Positions 44,553 through 52,950 of a DNA stretch of 57,427 bases are shown in pieces. Under the pieces are notes generated by a model, which worked only from the letters and a program-made list of their open reading frames with translations, searched no databases and was not told the origin of the DNA. How positions within the stretch are numbered: position 1 is the stretch's first letter; each line of letters starts with the position of its first letter. This stretch comes from Treponema sp. GTDB taxonomy: Bacteria > Spirochaetota > Spirochaetia > Treponematales > Breznakiellaceae. Both the position numbers and the translations under genes were made by a program. Where the stretch lies: contig WQSN01000012.1 in the NCBI GenBank assembly GCA_009787835.1, positions 1-57,427 on the forward strand. The letters run 5' to 3'.

Positions 44553-44916
44553 TTACGCTGCCTTTTTATAAAACAATTCTTTATGCGCTCTGAAGAAATC
44601 AATGCCTGCCAGTAACATCTGTAGTTCCTCAGCCGCCAGCTCTCTCGCTTCGCTTTCATCGCAAGGCCATGGAAACTTGTTCTTCTCAAGCCGCTTCCGG
44701 CTTAACCAAAATCCGCACTACTTCGTAGTGAGTCTTGTCCCAGTAAACCGCTTTTAACAGTTTTCTGCTGCGGTTGCAGAACAAAAAAACACTCCCGCTG
44801 AACGGGTCTTGTTTTATCCCTTCCTGCACAATTGCCGACAGTCCGTTTACCGCTTTTCTCAAATCCTTTGATCCGGGATGCAGGAATATTCTTGCTTTGC
44901 TAAGGTCTATTATCAT
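44553..44916 (-). pseudogene. tnpB: IS66 accessory protein TnpB, frameshifted by a palindromic insertion
   Basis: The first part reads IFLHPGSKDLRKAVNGLSAI, DPFSGSVFLFCNRSRKLLKA and VYWDKT, standard IS66 Orf2. A 16-bp insert containing CACTAC-GAA-GTAGTG (44716-44730) follows. After it the correct continuation GFWLSRKRLEKNKFPWP and EARELAAEELQMLLAGID is found in another frame, ending at 44553. Removing the 16 bases would restore a normal TnpB. Confidence 0.85.
44716..44730. repeat. Micro-palindrome inserted in tnpB
   Basis: Plus strand CACTAC-TTC-GTAGTG. It sits between codons for DKT and GFW of TnpB and is responsible for the frameshift. Confidence 0.6.
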
Positions 44917-45227
44917 AGCGAAGCTCCAAATCCTTCCATGACAGCTCGCAGTTGATTGTGGTTTATTACAAGCGGTATGTATATTTTCATATCCCCTTTT
45001 TCTATAAGTATTTCCGGTATACCCATTGATGGTTTTACCACAGCCGCGTTAGCTGTTGAAACCGCTGGGATTTCTACAAAATTATGTTTTGTTTCATCCA
45101 CCGCTTTTGTCCAGTTGAAAAATGTTTGTTGATTTATCCCGCTGTCTTTCGCATACGCCCACGCACTCTTTCCACTTTGTTTCCAGTCTTCCAGCCGCTT
45201 TATTTTTTCTTCTTCACTGTACCTCAT
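44913..45227 (-). CDS. tnpA: IS66 accessory protein TnpA
   Basis: 104 residues with the DNA-binding helix-turn-helix pattern EEKIKRLEDWKQSGKSAWAY followed by NQQTFFNWTK, typical of IS66 OrfA. The C-terminal IEKGDMKIYIPLVINHNQLR is also usual. It overlaps tnpB by four bases. The frame is intact although the element as a whole is dead. Confidence 0.85.
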   Translation of the reverse strand: MRYSEEEKIKRLEDWKQSGKSAWAYAKDSGINQQTFFNWTKAVDETKHNFVEIPAVSTANAAVVKPSMGIPEILIEKGDMKIYIPLVINHNQLRAVMEGFGASL

Positions 45228-45309
45228 CTTTTACCTCCAGTATTTATTTTTCCTGGAAGTTTACTATGCTTTTTTTACTGATGGTAGAAGCGCTTGTTTT
45301 GACGGTTAC

Positions 45310-45513
45310 CTGATAACAATAAATTCCTATAACTTAATTAATGTGAAAAATGGCAGATAAATGTGCAGATAAAATCCCAACTCGGCGAACCGTAGTGTTC
45401 TACAGCAAACCGAAAAAAGGGGAAATGAGATCATTTTTATTGACTTAATATTCCCTATGGTTTACAGTGATTTGTAGAAAACCATAAGGGTTTATTGAGT
45501 TCACCTTCATGGG
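45310..45513. other. Sequence between the IS66 end and the tRNA-Lys fragment
   Basis: Contains an inverted repeat CCCTATGGTTT/AAAACCATAAGGG (about 45451-45490). It also holds a short unassigned frame (ATG 45350 to stop 45448, 32 residues, basic) without a Shine-Dalgarno. Its position next to a tRNA fragment fits the end of an integrated element, but no integrase could be recognised. Confidence 0.4.
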
Positions 45514-45556
45514 TCTTTTAAGGCGGTGGTTGGAGGTTCGAATCCTGCGCGGCTCA
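45514..45556 (+). other. 3' fragment of a tRNA-Lys(UUU) gene (putative att site)
   Basis: From the anticodon loop CTTTTAA onward the sequence follows tRNA-Lys: variable region GGTGGTTGG, T-arm AGGTTCGAATCCT and acceptor strand GCGGCTCA. The 5' half (acceptor, D-arm) is absent, and what lies upstream does not fold as a tRNA. A terminator follows at the distance expected for the original tRNA gene. Confidence 0.75.
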
Positions 45557-45572
45557 GTTGAAAAAAATAAAT

Positions 45573-45604
45573 GAAGGCTTCGTCAAATGATGAAGTCTTC
45601 TTTT
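45573..45604 (+). terminator. Terminator behind the tRNA-Lys fragment
   Basis: GAAGGCTTC (45573-45581) and GAAGTCTTC (45592-45600) pair with one mismatch and are followed by TTTT. Probably the native terminator of the disrupted tRNA-Lys gene. Confidence 0.6.
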
Positions 45605-45636
45605 ATATAATTGGTATGCCTTGCTTGCAGAAAGGG

Positions 45637-45951
45637 TTATTTACGGTTTTTAAGCTCAGCTTCTTTCTTTTCTATTGCATCTTTAAGATTAGCAAGTTCG
45701 TTTAAAAGCGTCCTGAACTCTACTGTTTCGCGATCAATTACAGGCTGATCGCGTTCTGCAAACGCCAGATAAACTTCTGTGCCAAGACGAGTCAGCATCT
45801 TCTGCGCCTGACCTTCCAGCTGCTTGATTTCAAGCATTAATATGCCCCGCTCTCCCAGATCCTGCGCTTTCGCTCCGGCTTTAACAGCAAATTCTTTTGA
45901 TACTGCCAGGCCTTGATCGAGTATTTCTTTCATTCTATCGCTAAATGCCAT
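45637..45951 (-). CDS. Conserved hypothetical coiled-coil protein
   Basis: 104 residues from ATG 45951, chosen because GGAG stands just upstream; the frame is open 30 bases further. The sequence MAFSDRMKEILDQGLAVSKE, an Ala/Gly-rich stretch and LEIKQLEGQAQKMLTRLG, and a C-terminal coiled coil (LKDAIEKKEAELKNRK) suggest a small helical protein. Similar short proteins occur in spirochetes; none has a known role. It stands alone just outside the tRNA-Lys scar. Confidence 0.75.
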   Translation of the reverse strand: MAFSDRMKEILDQGLAVSKEFAVKAGAKAQDLGERGILMLEIKQLEGQAQKMLTRLGTEVYLAFAERDQPVIDRETVEFRTLLNELANLKDAIEKKEAELKNRK

Positions 45952-46092
45952 GTTATTCTCCTCATTAACAGTATAACACATTAAGGTCTTTTAATAAAAC
46001 CATGAAATAAATATTAATTCAGGGATTCGTATTTTCATATTATCGTTATGTGTTTAATTGCTTTTTTTGATTTATCGCGATATAATTACCTT

Positions 46093-46770
46093 ATGAGTAA
46101 TATAAGAAAAGCGATATTTTTTGCAATTATACTAACATGTTTTACAATGGGTTCTTTTGGAGATATATTTTATAGTTTTTCATTGGGATTAAACCGTCTA
46201 ACTGAACAATACCTGGATGATGATTACGGCAAAGAACTAAACGGAGTTGGTTTTGTCATGTCGCTTAACTATTATCCTGAAAATTTTCCGTTGGGCTGGT
46301 TTATCCGAACCTCTTTAGGAAGCATGAATATGGGTTACGAATGGAAAGATAATGAGATAGATTCGATAGAGTTCGATTCATCATTGGATTTAAGTTTAAG
46401 CATGGGTCCTTCATTCGTAATAAAATTGGGTTCAATAATTTACATACCGATTTCAATTGGGCCTGTAATTAGCAGTTACCGTGAAGAATCCGCAGGATAT
46501 TATAACGAAAATATTATTGGTTTTTATGACGCAATTAATATTGGAGCGCTCCTGGATTTAGGCATTACAATAAATCCCGCAAGACGATTTATCATAACAA
46601 ACAGTATTATTGCATCCTATGACTTTTTACGATGGGAAAGGGGTAATATGTCAACAAGTTATCGAAGTATTAACAGCGGAAATTTTAAATATGAAAATTA
46701 TTCCGCATTCAATATAGGTTTTTATTTTGGACTTGGAATACGATTCGGAGGATCAAGAAATATTAGTTAA
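46093..46770 (+). CDS. Putative outer-membrane beta-barrel protein
   Basis: 225 residues from ATG 46093, which gives a signal peptide (MSNIRK, hydrophobic run, SFGDIFYSF); a longer frame starts at 46048. The body alternates aromatic/hydrophobic and polar residues in strands (GWFIRTSLGSMNMGYEW, LSLSMGPSFVIKLGS) and ends in FNIGFYFGLGIRFGG, as small 8-strand barrels do. No specific family recognised. Confidence 0.65.
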   Translation: MSNIRKAIFFAIILTCFTMGSFGDIFYSFSLGLNRLTEQYLDDDYGKELNGVGFVMSLNYYPENFPLGWFIRTSLGSMNMGYEWKDNEIDSIEFDSSLDLSLSMGPSFVIKLGSIIYIPISIGPVISSYREESAGYYNENIIGFYDAINIGALLDLGITINPARRFIITNSIIASYDFLRWERGNMSTSYRSINSGNFKYENYSAFNIGFYFGLGIRFGGSRNIS

Positions 46771-46912
46771 ATGCCGGAGCGTGAACCTTTGGTTTGAAGC
46801 GGTATTAAACCAAACTTATGAAAAAAGAAAATAATTTTTCACTTGAAAAAATTAAAATAGAACTATATAATATTATCAGGGAATTCCGGTTATGAATGTT
46901 ACATCCTTTCGC

Positions 46913-46941
46913 TTGACTTTTAGGAATTTAAGGGGTAAATT
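46913..46941 (+). promoter_or_regulatory. Promoter of the PTS IIA gene
   Basis: TTGACT (46913-46918), 17 bases, TAAATT (46936-46941). The expected start point is close to the ATG at 46948, so the transcript would be leaderless or have a very short leader. An AGGGG stretch at 46931-46935 would lie upstream of such a start. Confidence 0.45.
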
Positions 46942-46947
46942 TATACA

Positions 46948-47394
46948 ATGAATCTCAAGACAATAATTACTAAAGATACAATTAAACTTAACCTGAAAGG
47001 TACTACCAAGAAAGAAATCATCAATGAACTGCTGGATATTCTTGTGAGCACCGGAAAAATACAGGACAGACAGGAAGCCTGGAGCGCGGTTATGGACAGG
47101 GAAGAAAAAATGTCCACAGGCATGAAACACGGAATAGCAATTCCTCACGGAAAGAGCGCAATAATTCATGATTTGGTCGCATGTATTGGAATCTCAGAAA
47201 ACCCGGTTGATTTTGATTCTCTTGATAAAGAGCCGTGCAGAATCTTTATTATGACTCTTTCACCGGTTGAAAAAACAGGGCCTCATTTGCAATTCCTGGC
47301 GGAAATCAGCCTTCTTTTTAAAAGTTCGGAAAAACGTAAGGAAATTCTGAACTCCAAAACATCAGAAGAAGTTCTAAAAACACTGACAGAATAA
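46948..47394 (+). CDS. PTS IIA protein (fructose/nitrogen-type)
   Basis: 148 residues of the PtsN/FruA-IIA fold. The phosphorylatable histidine is His67 in HGIAIPHGKS; DREEKMSTGMKHG precedes it as usual. The protein lacks IIB or IIC domains, so it may act in regulation (PtsN-like) as known for treponemes with incomplete PTS. It is 60 bases upstream of a GH5-type hydrolase on the same strand and may be co-transcribed. Confidence 0.92.
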   Translation: MNLKTIITKDTIKLNLKGTTKKEIINELLDILVSTGKIQDRQEAWSAVMDREEKMSTGMKHGIAIPHGKSAIIHDLVACIGISENPVDFDSLDKEPCRIFIMTLSPVEKTGPHLQFLAEISLLFKSSEKRKEILNSKTSEEVLKTLTE

Positions 47395-47455
47395 ATTCCC
47401 GCGGGCAGCAGAGCTCAAACCAATAATTTTCACATAACAGGTAAGGGGAAAGAGT

Positions 47456-49336
47456 ATGCGCATCAGTAAAAATTTAATTTATGACAATGAAGGCAGGACG
47501 CTGATTCTGCGCGGAGTGAATCTGGGCGGAGATTCAAAAATACCTTTTTGTGCTCCCGGCAGTGAAATTGATCCGGAATTCCTGAATACTAATAAAAAAG
47601 TTTCTTTTACCGGCAGGCCGTTTCCCCTGGCCGAAGCGGAGAGCCATTTTCAATTATTGAAAAAGGCAGGCATGACTTTTCTGCGGCTGGTTGTTACATG
47701 GGAAGCCATTGAACATGAAGGGCCTGGAATTTATGATGAAGAATATCTGGCCTATCTGCGCAAGATCATTCTCGCGGCGGATAGGGAAAATATTTCGGTT
47801 TTTATTGATCCGCATCAGGATGTGTGGAGCAGGTGGACAGGCGGCGACGGCGCTCCCGCGTGGACAATGGAAAAACTTGGAATGAATTTGGATTTACTCG
47901 ATCAATGCGGCGCTGCCATTACAAAACAGCGTTACCGCGTTTATCACAAAAGCAGGAAACATCCAAACGGCGTTCCTTTTCCGAAAATGATTTGGCCCAG
48001 TAACTATAACAGATACGCGGCTTCTACCATGTTTAGCCTGTTCTTCGCAGGGCTTGCATACGCGCCGGATTTACAGATAGACGGAGAAAATGTACAGAAC
48101 TGGCTGCAAAACCGCTACATTGCCGCTTTCAAACACGCACAGCGCCGTCTGAAAAATTGCGCGGCCATTAAGGGCTGGGGGGTAATAAATGAACCGCATT
48201 TTGGCTTTATCGGACAGCAGGATCTAAACATTACCGAAGACAGCATAATTCCAATCGGGCCTAAACCCACTCCATGGCAGACAATAAAAGCCGCAAGCGG
48301 TTATAAAACAGAAGTGCCTGTGTTCGGAGCCATGGGAAAAAAAATTACGCATTATGAAACATTTAACAGCGGCAAGGTTTCACTGTTCAAAGATGGTTTT
48401 TCCTGCCCATGGAAACAGGCCGGTATCTGGAATGATAATAACGGAGAGCCTGAACTGATACGAAGCGATCACTTCAGCAGGTTTAATGGACGGCGCGCTG
48501 TTTTCATTGACGACTTCCTGAAACCATTCACAGTAAAATTTATAAACGCCATGAAAGAATCTGATGAAAGCGCTTTTTTCTTTATCGAAGGTTTGCCGGG
48601 CTGCACAAAAGAAGATTCTCATCCGTCATGGGACGCGAAGGAAGACAGTAATGTCATTAACGCTTTTCACTGGTATGACGGAGTAACGCTTTTTACCAAA
48701 AGTTTCCGTTCATGGTTCAATGTAAATATTGACACAAAAAAACCAATTTTGGGGAAGAAGAAAGTGGCAGCTTATTTTACCGAATGCCTTGCAAAAGGAA
48801 TAACCTGCACAAAACAAAAAACGGGAGATGTTCCGTGTCTTTTGGGAGAGTTCGGCCTTGCATTTGACATGAATAAAAGAAAAAGTTTTAACACAGGCGA
48901 TTACTCATTGCATGAAGAAGCTCTTTCAATGTATTACGACGCGGTAGACGCAAATCTGCTCCACTCAACAATCTGGAACTATTCCACCAGTAATTCAAAT
49001 AAATACGGCGACGGCTGGAATGACGAAGACCTTTCAATTTATTCCGAAGGAAAAGAGCGCGCGGCCGCGGGATGGAAGCGCCCCTATCCGATGGCTACAG
49101 CCGGCAAACCGCTTTTCTTCAGATGGGACAGAAAACGCGGTGAATTTATTTTCCGCTTTAATGCAGATAACGGAATTGCGGCGCCGACAATAATTTATCT
49201 GCCGCCTGAAACATTCGGCGCTTCGCCGGATATTAAATCCAGCTTACGGTACGATTACCAATACGAAGAGCGGCGGCTTTTAATTTATAACGATGATTAT
49301 AATGGGGAAGCGGAAATTAAAGTGCGGCTGAACTGA
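47456..49336 (+). CDS. Glycoside hydrolase family 5, endoglycoceramidase/glucosylceramidase-like
   Basis: 626 residues, no signal peptide. The barrel begins with LRGVNLGGDSKIPF and continues FLRLVVTWEAIEHEGPGIYD and VFIDPHQDVWSRWTGGDGAP. The acid/base Glu is in WGVINEPHFGFIG and the nucleophile Glu in LLGEFGLAFD. This combination, with the FIDPHQD-type motif and the C-terminal beta domain, is that of GH5 endoglycoceramidase-like enzymes. The substrate (glycolipid, sterol glucoside or other beta-glucoside) is not resolvable. GGGG precedes ATG 47456. Its 3' end overlaps the convergent transglycosylase gene by 40 bases. Confidence 0.88.
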   Translation: MRISKNLIYDNEGRTLILRGVNLGGDSKIPFCAPGSEIDPEFLNTNKKVSFTGRPFPLAEAESHFQLLKKAGMTFLRLVVTWEAIEHEGPGIYDEEYLAYLRKIILAADRENISVFIDPHQDVWSRWTGGDGAPAWTMEKLGMNLDLLDQCGAAITKQRYRVYHKSRKHPNGVPFPKMIWPSNYNRYAASTMFSLFFAGLAYAPDLQIDGENVQNWLQNRYIAAFKHAQRRLKNCAAIKGWGVINEPHFGFIGQQDLNITEDSIIPIGPKPTPWQTIKAASGYKTEVPVFGAMGKKITHYETFNSGKVSLFKDGFSCPWKQAGIWNDNNGEPELIRSDHFSRFNGRRAVFIDDFLKPFTVKFINAMKESDESAFFFIEGLPGCTKEDSHPSWDAKEDSNVINAFHWYDGVTLFTKSFRSWFNVNIDTKKPILGKKKVAAYFTECLAKGITCTKQKTGDVPCLLGEFGLAFDMNKRKSFNTGDYSLHEEALSMYYDAVDANLLHSTIWNYSTSNSNKYGDGWNDEDLSIYSEGKERAAAGWKRPYPMATAGKPLFFRWDRKRGEFIFRFNADNGIAAPTIIYLPPETFGASPDIKSSLRYDYQYEERRLLIYNDDYNGEAEIKVRLN

Positions 49337-50178
49337 GACTGTTTTTGACTCTGCGGCAGCGGAATATTAACGCCGGAATTTTCCGCAAAATGATTATCCG
49401 CCGGCTGGTTTTCAATTGGCTGGTTTTCTGTTAAACGGTTTTCTTCTTCCCTGATCAGCATAAAGTGAAAGCGGTTTTCTATCCTGCTCCGGTTTTCCAG
49501 AATCCGGCTGATATAATCAAGCGTAACTTTTGGAGCGCCTGTATTGCTTATCCTGCCGGTTCCGGCATTGTACATTGCGAGAGCGGAAACTTCGCTGCCT
49601 CCGGTGTTAAGGCAAAACCGCAGATGACCTACGCCGTTACGCGCATTATCTTTAATATTAAAAAATTGTATTAGTTCCATATTCGGAAAAGAACGGTTAT
49701 TAAGCTGAAACAGGCCGCGATCAACGCTTCCGTCGTAATTATGCCTGTTAACAGCAAGCGGATTAAATTTGCTTTCTTCCCAGCTTAACGCAAAGGCAAG
49801 CGCGGGCGGCACATTATATTCATCCGCGCCGTCCAGCACAGCCTGCGCTATTTCACGGCTGGAACATATATCAGTAAAAAAACCAACCACCCATTCCCGG
49901 TATACCGGATCGCGGTAATATGTCAAAACAGCGTCATCAACTTTATTAACCGCCATAAATAAATTAAAGTCATCATCGTTAGCTGACACAAAAATATTAA
50001 AATTATCCGGCTCCTGCGCCTGTTCTGCTTCAGTTTCATTTGTGGCGGTGACATCCGTAACAGCCGATTCTATATATACAGGATTGTGAGAAGCGATGAA
50101 TGAACATAAAACCATGGAACACAATAACCCTGTAAACAGGGGAATGAGCGCTTCAATCTTTTCTTTATAAAGATTCAT
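49297..50178 (-). CDS. Lytic transglycosylase (SLT domain)
   Basis: 293 residues with an N-terminal membrane segment (ALIPLFTGLLCSMVLCSFIA), a linker, and a soluble lytic transglycosylase domain: VPPALAFALSWEESKFNPLA with the catalytic Glu, DRGLFQLNNRSFPN and GVGHLRFCL...ALAMYNAGTGRI. The C-terminal tail is Asn/Gln-rich with short repeats (ENQPIENQPADNH). It cleaves peptidoglycan in the periplasm. It overlaps the 3' end of the GH5 gene and lies just downstream of serA. Confidence 0.88.
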   Translation of the reverse strand: MNLYKEKIEALIPLFTGLLCSMVLCSFIASHNPVYIESAVTDVTATNETEAEQAQEPDNFNIFVSANDDDFNLFMAVNKVDDAVLTYYRDPVYREWVVGFFTDICSSREIAQAVLDGADEYNVPPALAFALSWEESKFNPLAVNRHNYDGSVDRGLFQLNNRSFPNMELIQFFNIKDNARNGVGHLRFCLNTGGSEVSALAMYNAGTGRISNTGAPKVTLDYISRILENRSRIENRFHFMLIREEENRLTENQPIENQPADNHFAENSGVNIPLPQSQKQSQFSRTLISASPL

Positions 50179-50186
50179 GTTCCTTC

Positions 50187-51353
50187 TTATTTAAAAATAA
50201 CCCGGACTTTAATAATCCCGGCTACTTTTCGAATTTGATCCAGTACAGATTCCGGGATTTTTTGATCTGAATCAATAATACTGTAGCCAAATTCATCGCG
50301 GTGATGGTTGATCATGTCCTGAATATTTATATTAGCGCCCGCAAGGTTTGTTGTAATCTGGCCGACCATGTTGGGAATGTTACGGTTAACAACCAGCAGC
50401 CTGTATGGGAAACGCTGTTCAAGTCTGCAGAGCGGAAAATTAACTGAATTGCGTATTGTACCGAACTCAAGATAGTCAATTATTTGCCTGACTGCCATAA
50501 TCGCGCAATTGTCTTCGGCTTCAGCGGTGGAAGCTCCAAGGTGCGGAATGCCGATTACTTTTTTACAGTTTAACAGTTCAGCCGTCGGAAAATCCGTAAC
50601 ATAGCAGTTGATCTTTCCCGCCTCCAGCGCTTCAATTATATCCTTGTCCTTGACAAGCGCGTTTCTGGAAAAGTTAACGATGCGCGCACCCTTTTTCATG
50701 ATGTTTATTTTATCAGCATCCAAAAGACCCTTGGTCGCTTCGCTTTGCGGAATATGCAATGTAATGTAATCGGATTTTACCAAAAGGCTTTCAAGAGAAT
50801 CGGCGCGGACAACATCGCTGGAAAGATGCCACGCGGCGTCTACCGAAATAAAAGGATCATAGCCGATAACATTCATGCCAAGAGCCATCGCGTCATTTGC
50901 GACCATTACTCCAATAGCGCCAAGACCGATCACTCCAAGCGTTTTTCCCTTTAGCTCCGGCCCCGCGAATTTGGATTTTTCTTTTTCAACCAGTTCCGCG
51001 ACATCAGGCTTGCCGGCAACAGACATTGTCCAGTTAATACCGCCGATAATATTACGCGAAGAAAGAAGCAGCGCCGCGATAGTAAGCTCTTTAACCGCAT
51101 TGGCATTCGCGCCAGGCGTATTAAATACCACTATCCCGCTCTCGCTGCAGCGCTGAACGGGAATATTGTTATACCCAGCTCCCGCCCTTGCAATCGCAAT
51201 CACGGAAGAAGGTATTTCAATACTGTTAAGATCCGCGCTGCGAACCAGAATTGCGTCAGGATTGGAAATATCACCCGAAATTTCATATTTATCTTTCGGG
51301 AAAAGATCAGTTCCCAGCGGTGAAATTTTATTCATTGTTTGAATACGAAACAC
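50187..51353 (-). CDS. serA: D-3-phosphoglycerate dehydrogenase with ACT domain
   Basis: First enzyme of serine synthesis, 388 residues. It has the NAD-binding motif LGVIGLGAIGVMVAN, the substrate region ARAGAGYNNI and NTPGANANAVKE, the catalytic His in GIPHLGASTAEAE and a C-terminal ACT domain (RNIPNMVGQITTNLAGANIN). The ACT domain suggests serine feedback control. It is downstream of serC on the same strand, 94 bases apart. Confidence 0.93.
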   Translation of the reverse strand: MFRIQTMNKISPLGTDLFPKDKYEISGDISNPDAILVRSADLNSIEIPSSVIAIARAGAGYNNIPVQRCSESGIVVFNTPGANANAVKELTIAALLLSSRNIIGGINWTMSVAGKPDVAELVEKEKSKFAGPELKGKTLGVIGLGAIGVMVANDAMALGMNVIGYDPFISVDAAWHLSSDVVRADSLESLLVKSDYITLHIPQSEATKGLLDADKINIMKKGARIVNFSRNALVKDKDIIEALEAGKINCYVTDFPTAELLNCKKVIGIPHLGASTAEAEDNCAIMAVRQIIDYLEFGTIRNSVNFPLCRLEQRFPYRLLVVNRNIPNMVGQITTNLAGANINIQDMINHHRDEFGYSIIDSDQKIPESVLDQIRKVAGIIKVRVIFK

Positions 51354-51447
51354 TTTTACTCCTTAGTTTATATAAAACAGCCTGTCTGCGATGCATACAC
51401 ATTATAGACCGGCTCTGATTAAATCTGACTGCCTGGCTGAAGCGCGA

Positions 51448-52542
51448 TCAGGAAAATTTTTCCATAAAGCTAATCAGCTCCTTAACTCCTTCAATCGGCA
51501 TGGCATTGTAGATACTGGCTCTCATGCCGCCAACAAGACGGTGTCCTGCAAGGTTCAGCAATCCTGCCGCCGCCGCTTCCTTTACAAAACGTGATTCAAT
51601 TTCATTCTTTTTCGCCTCATCCTTTTCTTTCGTGATAAAGGGGATATTCATAAGGCTGCGGTACTGTTTCACGACAGGCGAACAGAATACCCTGGAGTTG
51701 TCAAGGTAATCGTAGAAAAGCTGCGATTTTTCGCGGTTCAATTTGGCGATTGTTTCTACACCGCCGAGCTGCTTTAACCATTCCAGCACCAGACCAATTA
51801 TATAAATACCGTAACACGGCGGAGTATTGTAAAGCGAACCTTCGGCGGCATGAATATCGTAACGAAGCATTGCAGGCGTCCAGTCAGGCGCGCGGCCGAT
51901 TAAATCCTCGCGAATAATGACTACTGTAGTTCCCGCAGGTCCAAGATTTTTCTGCGCGCCTGCGTAGAGTATACCAAACTTGCTTACATCCAGAGGTTCA
52001 GAAAGAATACAACTGGAAACATCAGAAACCAGCGGGACAGAACCAGTGTCAGGGATTTTATCCCATTTAGTGCCAACGATTGTATTATTCAGTGTGATGT
52101 GATAATAAGCGTCATCGGCCGCCTGCGCGGGCGCTTGGGGGATGTATGTGTATGCTTTATCCTTTGAACTTGCTCTGACTTCCACAGCGGCGTACTTGGC
52201 GGCTTCCTTTATTGCTTTATCTGCCCAGATACCGGTATCAATATACGCGGCTTTCTTCCCCTTACCGGGCGCGTCTCCTGCCGCCAGATTTAGGGGAACC
52301 ATGGAGAATTGTAATGAAGCGCCTCCCTGTAAAAAAAGTACTTTATAGTTTGAAGGAATTCCCATCATCTCGCGCAGTAAAGCTTCTGTCTTTTCGATAA
52401 TGGGTTTAAAATCCTTTGAACGGTGGCTCATTTCCATTACGGATTGACCTGTACCATTTGCATCCGGCATTTGCGCCGCGGCTTTTTCAAGCACAGGCAA
52501 TGGAAGAACCGAAGGCCCCGGGGAAAAGTTATAAACTCGCAT
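51448..52542 (-). CDS. serC: Phosphoserine aminotransferase
   Basis: Second enzyme of serine synthesis, PLP-dependent, 364 residues. The PLP lysine is in YAGAQKNLGPAG. VYNFSPGPSVLPLPVLEKA, FLQGGASLQFSMVPLNL and SDVSSCILSEPLDV are standard SerC motifs. It starts at ATG 52542 with AGGAG upstream and leads the serC-serA unit. Confidence 0.96.
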   Translation of the reverse strand: MRVYNFSPGPSVLPLPVLEKAAAQMPDANGTGQSVMEMSHRSKDFKPIIEKTEALLREMMGIPSNYKVLFLQGGASLQFSMVPLNLAAGDAPGKGKKAAYIDTGIWADKAIKEAAKYAAVEVRASSKDKAYTYIPQAPAQAADDAYYHITLNNTIVGTKWDKIPDTGSVPLVSDVSSCILSEPLDVSKFGILYAGAQKNLGPAGTTVVIIREDLIGRAPDWTPAMLRYDIHAAEGSLYNTPPCYGIYIIGLVLEWLKQLGGVETIAKLNREKSQLFYDYLDNSRVFCSPVVKQYRSLMNIPFITKEKDEAKKNEIESRFVKEAAAAGLLNLAGHRLVGGMRASIYNAMPIEGVKELISFMEKFS

Positions 52543-52675
52543 TGTAACTCCTATTTATGTGCGGTTGAATAACCGTACGAAGTTCCAGGATAATTCCTGT
52601 AATGATTATAATTTATACAATATTGAATATTATGTCGAGACATGAATGTGTAACTGTTATTAATTTGGGGTTTTC

Positions 52676-52704
52676 TTGACCAAGTTGGTCATGTATGATA
52701 TTAT
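52676..52704 (+). promoter_or_regulatory. Promoter and operator of the toxin-antitoxin pair
   Basis: TTGACC (52676-52681), 17 bases, TATTAT (52699-52704). The palindrome GACCAA-G-TTGGTC (52678-52690) overlaps the -35 box and is a likely binding site of the antitoxin. The start point would be at or near the antitoxin ATG (52711), i.e. leaderless. Confidence 0.65.
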
Positions 52705-52710
52705 TAGATT

Positions 52711-52950
52711 ATGAAAACAATGCAATCAGCAAAGGCTAAAGCTAACTTTTCTTCTGTATTAAAAGAAGTTGCCGCCGGAAATGAAGTGGGAATCACATAC
52801 GGAAAAAAACAGAAAACCATTGCCGTTATTATTCCATTTGATGACTGGAAAAAAAGCCGGAAAAGACAATTGGGAACATTGGAAGGGAAAATGTCTGTCA
52901 CCTTTGCAGATGACTGGAAAATGACCGAAGAAGAATTCATAAATTTATGA
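52711..52950 (+). CDS. Antitoxin, Phd/YefM family
   Basis: 79 residues. The N-terminal SAKAKANFSSVLKEVAAGNE and VGITYGKKQKTIAVIIPFDDW form the Phd/YefM DNA-binding domain, and the C-terminal helix region neutralises the toxin. It overlaps the PIN toxin gene by four bases (ATGA), so the pair is translationally coupled. There is no Shine-Dalgarno; the promoter position suggests a leaderless start. Confidence 0.88.
   Translation: MKTMQSAKAKANFSSVLKEVAAGNEVGITYGKKQKTIAVIIPFDDWKKSRKRQLGTLEGKMSVTFADDWKMTEEEFINL

Larger units (their letters stand above)
43440..45309 (-). mobile_element. Internally deleted IS66-family element
   Basis: Bounded by 19-bp inverted repeats GTAACCGTCAAAACAAGCG (43440-43458, and complement 45291-45309). 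Contains tnpA, a frameshifted tnpB and a tnpC lacking its middle. The 8 bases outside the two ends differ, so no target duplication remains. At 1870 bp it is shorter than complete IS66 elements (about 2.5 kb). Confidence 0.85.

Noticed and set aside
44468-44689. Open frame of 73 residues on the minus strand
   Set aside because: It overlaps the real continuation of TnpB (LEKNKFPWP...) in another frame.
46818-46895. 25-residue open frame starting MKKENNFSLEK
   Set aside because: No ribosome binding site and too short to judge; left as intergenic.
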